64,000 nucleotides of DNA, taken from the NCBI RefSeq assembly GCF_902506375.1, contig NZ_LR733284.1, positions 1,724,059 through 1,788,058 of the forward strand. Reading direction: 5' to 3'. The stretch's first letter is position 1. Each line of letters begins with the position of its first letter. The notes beneath the pieces were generated by a model that searched no databases, had not been told where the DNA came from, and saw only the letters and a list, made by a program, of their open reading frames with translations. Positions 57,558 through 64,000 of the stretch are shown piece after piece. Position numbers and translations under genes: made by a program. The DNA is from Microbacterium sp. 8M. Its GTDB lineage: Bacteria > Actinomycetota > Actinomycetes > Actinomycetales > Microbacteriaceae.

Positions 57558-59171
57558 ATGCCTTCTCCGCTCCGGCGCCGAATCCTTCCCCTCGCCGCGC
57601 TCGCCGCGGCCGCCGCCCTCGCGCTCACGGCCTGCTCCGGATCCTCCGGTTCCGGCGACGCAAGCGGCGAGCTCGTCTGGGGCGTCGACGGCAGCCTGCT
57701 GTCGGCGGGGAAGATGGACCCGCAGACCAGCCAGCTCGACGTCACGGCGATGGTGCAGCGCGCCGTGCTCGACTCGCTGGTGTTCCAGAAGCCCGACGGA
57801 TCCTTCGTGCCGTGGCTGGCGAAGAAGTGGGAGGTCTCCGAGGACGGGACCGCGTACACGTTCCATCTGCGCGATGACGTCACCTTCACCGACGGTGAGA
57901 AGTTCGACGCGGCGGCTGTCAAGGCGAACTTCGACCGCATCGCCGATCCCGCGACCAAGTCGGCGCAGGCGGCGAGCATGCTCGGCGGCGAGCTGTACAA
58001 GGGCGCCGAGGTCATCGACCCGACGACCGTCAAGGTCACGTTCGCGCAGCCGTACGCCCCGTTCCTGCAGGCCGCGAGCACCGCGCAGCTCGGCTTCTAC
58101 GCGCCCAAGGTGCTCAAGGAGCACGCGGCGGATCTCGCCGCCGGCGGCAAGGGAGTCACAGTGGGCACCGGCCCGTTCGAGATCTCGTCCTACACGCCCG
58201 ATCAGGAGATCGTCTACACGCGCAACGCGAAGTACGCCTGGGCGCCGGAGGGGCTGAAGGCGCCGGCGTTCCAGACGCTGCGCGTGCAGATCCTGCCCGA
58301 GGCCTCGGTGCGCAGCGGGTCCGTGACGTCGGGGGAGATCGATCTCGCCTCCCAGCTTCCGCCGAACCTGGTGTCGCAGGTCAAGGGATCCGCGACCGTG
58401 AAGTCGGTGCAGGTGCCCGGCCTGCCGTACTCGCTCTTCCTGAACGAGCGCAACGGCGTGTTCGCCGACCAGAAGGTGCGTGAGGCGTTCACCCGCGCGA
58501 TCGACGTCGACACGGCGGTCGACAAGATCTTCTTCGGCCAGTTCCCGCGCGCGTGGAGCATCCTCGGACCCACCACGCCCGGCTACGACAAGAGCCTGGA
58601 GAAGAGCTGGCCCTTCGACAAGGACCTCGCGAACAAGCTGCTCGACGAGGCCGGCTGGACCCAGCGCGGCGCCGACGGCATCCGCACCAAGGACGGCAAG
58701 CGCCTCACCGCGAACTGGATCGCCTGGACCCCGGTCTCCGACGACCATGCGGCGCTGGCGAACGCGATCCAGTCCGACCTCAAGGCCGTCGGCTTCGAGA
58801 TCACCCGCGAGACGCTCGAGCCGGGCGCCTACAACCAGAAGTACGGTCCGAAGACGTTCGACATCACCGACTGGGACTTCTCTGGCGTGGATCCGGATCT
58901 GCTGCGCAGCCACCTCGCCACGGACGGCTTCCAGAACGCCTCCTCGGTGAGCGACCCGAAGCTCGACCAGCTGCTCAAGGACGGAATCGCGACGACCGAT
59001 GCCGCAGCACGGGCGAAGGTCTACGCGCAGATCCAGGAATGGAACGCCGAGCAGGACGTGATCGTTCCGCTCTACGTCACCTCGGCGATCACCGCGGTGG
59101 GGGAGAAGGTGGCCGGGCTGAGCTTCGACATCTACGGCCGTCCGCTGTTCTTCGGCACCGGCGTCAAGTAG
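57558..59171 (+). CDS. ABC transporter substrate-binding lipoprotein (family 5)
   Basis: A 537-residue extracellular lipoprotein: basic N-terminus, hydrophobic stretch, lipobox LALTAC with lipidated Cys26. The rest is a SBP_bac_5 peptide/nickel/opine-type binding protein (FDAAAVKANFDRI and YTRNAKY blocks). The ligand is not predictable. It heads a four-gene importer operon; the following permease starts 4 nt after its stop. Confidence 0.93.
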   Translation: MPSPLRRRILPLAALAAAAALALTACSGSSGSGDASGELVWGVDGSLLSAGKMDPQTSQLDVTAMVQRAVLDSLVFQKPDGSFVPWLAKKWEVSEDGTAYTFHLRDDVTFTDGEKFDAAAVKANFDRIADPATKSAQAASMLGGELYKGAEVIDPTTVKVTFAQPYAPFLQAASTAQLGFYAPKVLKEHAADLAAGGKGVTVGTGPFEISSYTPDQEIVYTRNAKYAWAPEGLKAPAFQTLRVQILPEASVRSGSVTSGEIDLASQLPPNLVSQVKGSATVKSVQVPGLPYSLFLNERNGVFADQKVREAFTRAIDVDTAVDKIFFGQFPRAWSILGPTTPGYDKSLEKSWPFDKDLANKLLDEAGWTQRGADGIRTKDGKRLTANWIAWTPVSDDHAALANAIQSDLKAVGFEITRETLEPGAYNQKYGPKTFDITDWDFSGVDPDLLRSHLATDGFQNASSVSDPKLDQLLKDGIATTDAAARAKVYAQIQEWNAEQDVIVPLYVTSAITAVGEKVAGLSFDIYGRPLFFGTGVK

Positions 59172-59175
59172 TCGC

Positions 59176-60150
59176 ATGCGGCCCCTGCTGCGCCGGCTCG
59201 GCGGCATCGCGCTGTCGATCGTGCTGGTGCTCTGGGGGGCCGCGACCCTTTCGTTCCTGGCCTTCCGGGTGCTGCCCGGCGACCCGGTGAGCGTGATGCT
59301 CGGGCCGCAGGCGCAGGTGAGCGAGGCGGTGAAGGACCGGATCCGAGCGGACCTCGGTCTCGACCGCCCGCTGTGGCAGCAGTACCTCTCGATGCTGGGG
59401 GATCTGCTGCGCGGCGACCTGGGCACCTCGTATCAGCTCCGGATGCCGGTGAGTGAGGTGATCGGTCGTCAGCTGGGCGCGACGCTGCAGCTGACGGCGT
59501 TGGCGCTGGCCATGGCGGTGCTGCTCGCGCTCGCCGGTGTGCTGCTCGCGCGGCGTCCGCTCGCCCGGGGGATCCTTGCGACGGGCGAGCTGATCGTGCT
59601 GTCCTCGCCGGTGTTCTGGATCGGGCTGCTGCTGCTCACGGTGTTCGCGTTCGGGCTGGGATGGTTCCCCGTCGCCGGCTCCCGCACGGGCGCCAGCCTG
59701 GTGCTGCCGGCGGTGACCCTCGCCCTGCCCGTCGCCGCGCTGCTCGGACAGGTGCTCCGCGACGGCGTCGAGGCCGCCGAGCGTCAGCCGTGGGCGCTCA
59801 CCGTCCGCGCCCGCGGCGCCGACCACGCGCGGCTCACCCTCCGGCACACGCTCCGTCACGGCGCGATCGGAGCGCTGACGCTGAGCGCGTATCTCGTCGG
59901 GTCTCTGCTGGGCGGGGCCGTGCTCGTGGAGACCGTCTTCGCCCGACCCGGGCTGGGACGGGTCACCCTCGCGGCGATCACCGGCCGCGACCTGCCCGTC
60001 GTGACCGGGATCATCCTGTTCAGCGCTCTCGTCTTCGTCATCGTGAACACGCTCGTGGAGCTCGCCGCGCCGTTCCTGGATCCGCGCCTGCGGGTCACGG
60101 GTGGGCGGAGCGCCGCCCCGGCGCCGGCGCGGCCGGAGGACGCCCCATGA
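59176..60150 (+). CDS. ABC transporter permease (DppB-like)
   Basis: A 324-residue permease with six predicted helices: the first at 9-30, a periplasmic loop, then five helices from about 100 to 300. The cytoplasmic coupling loop has the EAA-type motif near TVRARGADHARLTLRH. It pairs with the next permease in a peptide/opine/nickel-type importer. Confidence 0.92.
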   Translation: MRPLLRRLGGIALSIVLVLWGAATLSFLAFRVLPGDPVSVMLGPQAQVSEAVKDRIRADLGLDRPLWQQYLSMLGDLLRGDLGTSYQLRMPVSEVIGRQLGATLQLTALALAMAVLLALAGVLLARRPLARGILATGELIVLSSPVFWIGLLLLTVFAFGLGWFPVAGSRTGASLVLPAVTLALPVAALLGQVLRDGVEAAERQPWALTVRARGADHARLTLRHTLRHGAIGALTLSAYLVGSLLGGAVLVETVFARPGLGRVTLAAITGRDLPVVTGIILFSALVFVIVNTLVELAAPFLDPRLRVTGGRSAAPAPARPEDAP

Positions 60151-60959
60151 CGGCCCTTCGCCGGATCCTGCTCGCGCTCGCGCTGCTCGTGCTGGCGACG
60201 GTCGTGCTGGCCGCCGTGGTGCCCGGCCTGCTCGCCCCCGCCGACCCTGTGCAGACCCACGTCCGCGACGCGCTCCTCCCGCCGGGACCCGGGCGCCCGT
60301 TCGGCACCGATCAGAGCGGCCGCGACGTGTATGCGCGCGTGGTGTACGGCGCCGCGCGGTCGCTCGGCATCGGCGTGCAGGCGACGGCGCTCGCGCTGGT
60401 CGTGGGGCTGCTGGTGGGATCGCTCGCGGGCGTCGCCCCGCGGCCCGTGGACGCCGTGCTCATGCGGGCCAACGACGTGCTCATGGCGTTCCCCGAGTTC
60501 CTGCTGGCGCTGGTGGTGGTGGCGATCCTGGGGCCCGGCACGGGAAACGTCGCGATCGGCGTCACCCTCGCGGCGATCCCCGTGTACGTGCGGCTCGCGC
60601 GCGCCCAGACGCAGGTGCTGCGCCGCGCGGAGCACGTCGAGGCGGCGCGGATCCTCGGGGTGGGCGCGTTCACGGCGTTCCGGCGGCACGTCGTGCCCGG
60701 GGTGCTGGGCTCACTCAGCGTGCTCGCCACGATCGGTCTCGGATCCAGCATCCTCGCGGCGGCGGGGCTCAGCTTCCTCGGACTCGGGCCGGCAGAGCCG
60801 ACGCCGGAGTGGGGACTCATGCTCGCCGGCGGCCGCAACGTGATCGGGCAGGCGTGGTGGATCGCCGTGTTCCCCGGGGCCGCGATCACGCTCACCGTGC
60901 TCGCGGCGACCTTCCTGGGTCGCACGCTGCGCGCCCGGGCGGAAGGGAGGCGGGCATGA
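60147..60959 (+). CDS. ABC transporter permease (DppC-like)
   Basis: A 270-residue permease beginning with a short N-terminal helix and the conserved FGTDQSGRDVYARVVYGAR segment of DppC proteins. It has about six helices and an EAA-type loop (HVEAARILGVGAFTAFRRHV). It overlaps the upstream gene by ATGA and the downstream ATPase gene by ATGA, so the whole operon is coupled. Confidence 0.92.
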   Translation: MTALRRILLALALLVLATVVLAAVVPGLLAPADPVQTHVRDALLPPGPGRPFGTDQSGRDVYARVVYGAARSLGIGVQATALALVVGLLVGSLAGVAPRPVDAVLMRANDVLMAFPEFLLALVVVAILGPGTGNVAIGVTLAAIPVYVRLARAQTQVLRRAEHVEAARILGVGAFTAFRRHVVPGVLGSLSVLATIGLGSSILAAAGLSFLGLGPAEPTPEWGLMLAGGRNVIGQAWWIAVFPGAAITLTVLAATFLGRTLRARAEGRRA

Positions 60960-62479
60960 GCGGGGCCGAGCCCGAGGGAGCCCGATCCGCGCTGCGCGTG
61001 CAGGGGCTGCGCATCGCGATCGGCGGTCGCACCCTCGTCGACGGGGTGTCCCTCGCGGTGGCGCCGGGGGAGTGCCTTGCACTCGTCGGCGAGTCGGGCG
61101 CGGGTAAATCGCTCACCGTGCGGGCGCTGCTCGGACTCAGCCCGGCCCGCGCGTCGGTGTCCGCGGCGATGCTCGAGGTGGACGGCGTCGATGCGCGGGC
61201 CCTGTCCGAGGGCGCGTGGCGGACGCTGCGCGGCGCGCGGGTCGCTCTCGTCTCGCAGGATGCGCTGGTGTCCCTGGATCCGCTGCGCCGGATCGGCGCC
61301 GAGGTCGCCGAGCCCCTGGAGATCCACGAGTCGCTCCCGCGTGCTGAGCGCGGCGCGCGCGTGCAGGAGCTGCTCGCCGATGTCGCGATGCCGGATCCCC
61401 AGCGGCGGGCGCGGCAGCGTCCCCATGAGCTCTCCGGCGGTCTGCGCCAGCGCGCCCTGATCGCGAGCGCCCTCGCGGGCCGTCCCGCGGTGCTCATCGC
61501 CGACGAGCCCACCACGGCGCTCGACGCCACGGTGCAGGCCCGGGTGCTCGCGCTGCTGCGCCGGATCGCGGATGCGGGCACGGCGATCGTGCTGGTGAGC
61601 CATGACATGGCCGCGGTGCGCCGGATCGCCGACCGGGTCGTCGTGCTGCGGGACGGCCGCGTCGTGGAGCAGGGCTCGGCGGCCGAGGTGCTCAGCGCGC
61701 CACAGGACGACTACACCCGCGAGCTCGTGCGCGCCTCCGTGCCGGAGCCCCGGGTCGCGGGCGACGGCGACGTGCCCGTGCTCGCCACCGTCACAGGCGT
61801 GGACAAGAGCTTCGACCGGCCGGTGCTGCGCGACGTGTCGTTCGTGCTGAGGCGAGGGCGCACCCTGGGTGTCGTGGGGGAGTCCGGGTCCGGGAAGACC
61901 ACGCTCGCGCGGATCCTTCTGGGAGTCGAGCGGGCGGACGCGGGAACCGTCTCCTGGGAGCGCGGCATCCGCCCCCGGATCCAGTTGGTGCACCAGAACC
62001 CCCTCGGCGCCTTCGATCCGCGCTGGACGATCGGCCGCTCGCTGCGTGAGGCGCTCGCGGCCGGCGGCGTGCCCCGCGCCGGGCGCCGAGAGCGCGCGGC
62101 GGCGCTGCTGCGCGAGGTCGACCTCGACCCGGCGCTCGCCGCGCGGCGTCCGGCCGAGCTGTCCGGCGGTCAGCGCCAGCGCGCAGCGATCGCCCGCGCG
62201 CTCGCTGCGGACCCCGAGGTGCTGGTGCTCGACGAACCGGTCTCCGCCCTCGACGCCACGGTGCGGATGCGGATCCTCGCGCTCCTGGACCGGCTCCAGC
62301 ACGACCGCGGGCTCACGATGGTGCTGGTCTCGCACGATCTCGCCGTCGTCGCGGCGGTGGCCGACGACGTCCTCGTGATGCAGGACGGCGCGATCGTCGA
62401 GCAGGGACCGACCGCGTCGGTGCTCGGGGACCCGCAGCACCCGTTCACGCGGGAGCTGGTCGCCGCGTCCGCCGGCTGA
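60956..62479 (+). CDS. Fused dual ABC ATPase (DppD-DppF type)
   Basis: A 507-residue protein made of two ABC domains in one chain. First: Walker A GESGAGKS (45-52), signature LSGGLRQR (159-166). Second: Walker A GESGSGKT (308-315), signature LSGGQRQR (402-409). It powers import through the two permeases. In E. coli DppD and DppF are separate; here they are fused. It is the last gene of the operon. Confidence 0.94.
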   Translation: MSGAEPEGARSALRVQGLRIAIGGRTLVDGVSLAVAPGECLALVGESGAGKSLTVRALLGLSPARASVSAAMLEVDGVDARALSEGAWRTLRGARVALVSQDALVSLDPLRRIGAEVAEPLEIHESLPRAERGARVQELLADVAMPDPQRRARQRPHELSGGLRQRALIASALAGRPAVLIADEPTTALDATVQARVLALLRRIADAGTAIVLVSHDMAAVRRIADRVVVLRDGRVVEQGSAAEVLSAPQDDYTRELVRASVPEPRVAGDGDVPVLATVTGVDKSFDRPVLRDVSFVLRRGRTLGVVGESGSGKTTLARILLGVERADAGTVSWERGIRPRIQLVHQNPLGAFDPRWTIGRSLREALAAGGVPRAGRRERAAALLREVDLDPALAARRPAELSGGQRQRAAIARALAADPEVLVLDEPVSALDATVRMRILALLDRLQHDRGLTMVLVSHDLAVVAAVADDVLVMQDGAIVEQGPTASVLGDPQHPFTRELVAASAG

Positions 62480-62491
62480 ACGCACCCCGCC

Positions 62492-62564
62492 CCCTGAGCG
62501 GGGCATGCCTCCGTTCCCTGAGCTTGTCGAAGGGACCGGATCCGCGCCCCTTCGGTCCCTGAGC
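62492..62564 (+). repeat. 73-bp direct repeat, copy 1
   Basis: Matches 62660-62732 with a few mismatches. Each copy joins CCCTGAGCGGGGCATGCCT to the motif of the surrounding cluster, so the array has itself been duplicated. Confidence 0.8.
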
Positions 62565-62659
62565 TTGTCGAAGGGCCCTGATCCGTGGTCGGACGCTTCG
62601 ACAGGCTCAGCGACCGACGGCTGGCCCCTGAGCTCGTCGAACACGGGCTCTCCTCCGGT

Positions 62660-62732
62660 CCCTGAGCGGGGCATGCCTCCGGTCCCTGAGCTTGTCGAAG
62701 GGTCCGGACCCGCGCCCCTCCGGTCCCTGAGC
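62660..62732 (+). repeat. 73-bp direct repeat, copy 2
   Basis: The partner of the repeat at 62492-62564, lying 168 bp downstream in the same orientation. Confidence 0.8.
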
Positions 62733-62871
62733 GAGCCGGAGGCGAGACGAAGGGCGCCGCGCACGCTCTAGATCTGTGGCGCGGATCTTGTGACCTGGTT
62801 GTGTTCTTTTCCGGATCCGATCAGGCCCTTTCCGGCCCGGGAATGTCGGTGGCCCCGGGTTGGATAGGGGT

Positions 62872-64000
62872 ATGACGAACACGGTCGGCGCGGTTCAGGA
62901 TCCCGGGGTGGACCCGGTGGATCCGGTCGCCGTGCTGGCCATGGTCACGTCGGGTGTGGCGGTGACGGAAGCGTCGATCATCCGGTTGCAGGCGGTGCGG
63001 GACGCGCACCTGGCCGTCGCCCAACGCCTCGCCGAACACCTCGCCACCGCGTCCGAGGCTTCATCCACGCGGGGTGAGGCGGTGGACCTGGCCGCGCGCA
63101 GCGTCGCGGCAGAACTGGCCGCGGTGCTGCACATGTCGGACCGGGTGGTGCAGGGGCGGATGGCCCGGGCGGCGGAGTTGATGACCCGGTACCCGATCAC
63201 CATGCAGGCGTTCACCGAGGCGCGGATCAACACCGCCCACGTGCGGCTGATCCAAGACACCGGGGCGCGTTTGGATGATGAGGTGCGGGCCGAGTACGAG
63301 CAGGTCGCCGTGGCGGCGTGCGAGGGTGAGACGCCGCATCGGGCGAAGCGGATCGTGGAACGCATCGCGGAACGGTTGGCCCCACGGTCGTTGACGGAGC
63401 GGCACCGCACCGCGCAGGAGAAGCGGACCGTGTGGCGGGAAGAACTCCCCGACGGGCAGAAACAGCTCGGCCTCATCCACTCCGCCGCGATCATCGACGG
63501 GATCTTCGACCGACTCACCCAACAAGCCCACCTCATCAAGACAGCGAACGCGAAGGCCGTGAAAGAAGCGGCCTCGGGAATCGCCCCGGATCCGGACGGG
63601 CTCGGCAACTCGGACGGGCTCGGCGACTCGGACGGGCTCGGCGACCCTGCCGATGACCGCACCCTCGACCAGCTCCGCGCCGACCTCTGCGCAGACACGC
63701 TCCTCACCGGCACCCCGTCCGGGCATGACACGACGGCCGGACTGCTCGCGGCGATCCGGGCGCGGGTGGAGGTCACCATCCCGGCGTTCACGGCCATGCG
63801 TCCCGACACGGCGACCGGTTGCGACTCTCACCCAGAAGTCGGCGCGGCGTTCGGGATCCGCACCGAGCGTCCGGGCGAGCGTGCCGGCCTGTGGGCCGCA
63901 TTCGGTGTCCGCGCGGAGCAGCCGGCCGAGCTCGCTGGCGGGCAGCCCATCGACACGGACACCGCCCGGATCCTCGCCGGCGGCGCCACCGCATGGGAAC
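62872..64000 (+). CDS. DUF222 protein, probably with C-terminal HNH endonuclease domain (partial)
   Basis: Runs off the right edge; 376 residues are visible with no stop. The N-terminal DUF222 domain is recognisable (VAAELAAVLHMSDRVVQGRMARA, then MQAFTEARINTAHVRLIQDTG) and the last residues (GQPIDTDTARILAGGATAW) match the segment that usually leads into an HNH nuclease domain, which would lie outside. Such genes are multicopy in actinobacterial genomes and are related to the 13E12 repeat family of Mycobacterium. In-frame 18-nt repeats occur at 63595-63648. ATG 62872 follows the repeat cluster. Confidence 0.85.
   Translation, partial: MTNTVGAVQDPGVDPVDPVAVLAMVTSGVAVTEASIIRLQAVRDAHLAVAQRLAEHLATASEASSTRGEAVDLAARSVAAELAAVLHMSDRVVQGRMARAAELMTRYPITMQAFTEARINTAHVRLIQDTGARLDDEVRAEYEQVAVAACEGETPHRAKRIVERIAERLAPRSLTERHRTAQEKRTVWREELPDGQKQLGLIHSAAIIDGIFDRLTQQAHLIKTANAKAVKEAASGIAPDPDGLGNSDGLGDSDGLGDPADDRTLDQLRADLCADTLLTGTPSGHDTTAGLLAAIRARVEVTIPAFTAMRPDTATGCDSHPEVGAAFGIRTERPGERAGLWAAFGVRAEQPAELAGGQPIDTDTARILAGGATAWE
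63595..63648 (+). repeat. Three in-frame 18-nt repeats in the DUF222 gene
   Basis: Units at 63595-63612, 63613-63630 and 63631-63648 encode D-G-L-G-(N/D)-S/P. They form a flexible acidic linker and are likely to vary in copy number by slippage. Confidence 0.85.

Larger units (their letters stand above)
62480..62871. repeat. Intergenic repeat cluster
   Basis: 392 nt without a supported gene, made mostly of copies of a short motif of the GGTCCCTGAGCTTGTCGAAGG type. Copies: 62514-62535, 62554-62577, 62623-62646 (diverged), 62681-62703, one inverted at 62596-62615, and a longer variant at 62722-62757. Similar palindrome-like repeats are common intergenically in high-GC actinobacteria (established knowledge). 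Copies at 62554-62577 and 62596-62615 face each other and could form a terminator for the ABC operon. Confidence 0.8.

Noticed and set aside
62480..62871. A CRISPR array
   Set aside because: Copies are irregularly spaced, one is inverted, there are no unique spacers of constant size and there are no cas genes.

Overview
The window is a high-GC, densely packed bacterial chromosome segment typical of Actinobacteria. The gene content points to Microbacteriaceae, most likely Microbacterium or a close relative (inference from synteny and protein style, not from a search). Supporting signs are the ctaE-qcrCAB/trpD arrangement, whiA, rbpA, two clpP genes, the uvrC-rapZ-whiA-sodA-gap-pgk-tpiA-secG-rbpA run and a DUF222 protein. 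Apart from a repeat-rich stretch and a DUF222/HNH-type gene at the right edge, it looks like core chromosome. I saw no prophage, insertion sequence or CRISPR array.

Layout. 1-6.1 kb: respiratory chain genes (end of ctaD, ctaF, then ctaE-qcrCAB on the minus strand) with two small proteins between the two blocks. 6.1-11 kb: trpD, a helix-hairpin-helix/PHP protein, a stand-alone 5'-3' exonuclease and rpsA. 11-17.8 kb: an MFS transporter, coaE, an acetyltransferase, a DUF4126 membrane protein, uvrB, a TfoX-like protein and an OhrR-like regulator facing a small zinc-ribbon gene. 17.9-29.4 kb: uvrA, uvrC, rapZ, whiA, sodA, the triose section of glycolysis (gap-pgk-tpiA), secG and rbpA. 29.5-31.5 kb: a membrane-anchored HExxH protein, an A1S_2505-like protein and two tRNA genes. 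31.8-40.7 kb: tig, clpP1, clpP2 and clpX, interrupted by a SorC-type regulator-deoC-ALDH-short ALDH operon. 40.7-48.5 kb: an SDR-MerR operon, an M3 peptidase, a LysR gene divergent from tdh-kbl (threonine to glycine), and an ArsR-like regulator with a coupled small protein. 48.5-57.4 kb, minus strand: valS with a coupled small ORF, then the fructose PTS operon fruR-fruK-fruA-ptsH-ptsI. 57.5-62.5 kb: a four-gene peptide/nickel-class ABC importer. 62.5-64 kb: an intergenic repeat cluster and a truncated-by-window DUF222 gene.

How the genes work together. The left block encodes most of a bcc-aa3 respiratory supercomplex. The repair genes uvrA, uvrB and uvrC make a complete excision nuclease. The gap-pgk-tpiA run feeds on fructose carbon that the fru PTS phosphorylates, and deoC links deoxyribose to the same triose pool. 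Tig and Clp genes form a protein folding and turnover block.

Regulation is unusually readable here. Seven genes have a -10 hexamer whose last base lies 7-8 nt before the start codon, suggesting leaderless mRNAs. Four regulators have convincing dyad or repeated operators: an OhrR-like MarR, a SorC-type protein, a MerR protein with a 19-bp promoter spacer, and an ArsR-like protein with three phased repeats plus an 18-bp palindrome. No clearly undescribed large system is evident. The most interesting leads are these regulatory sites, the OhrR-like regulator without ohr, the ALDH pair inside the clp cluster, the PolX-like protein lacking a polymerase core, and the repeat cluster at the right edge.
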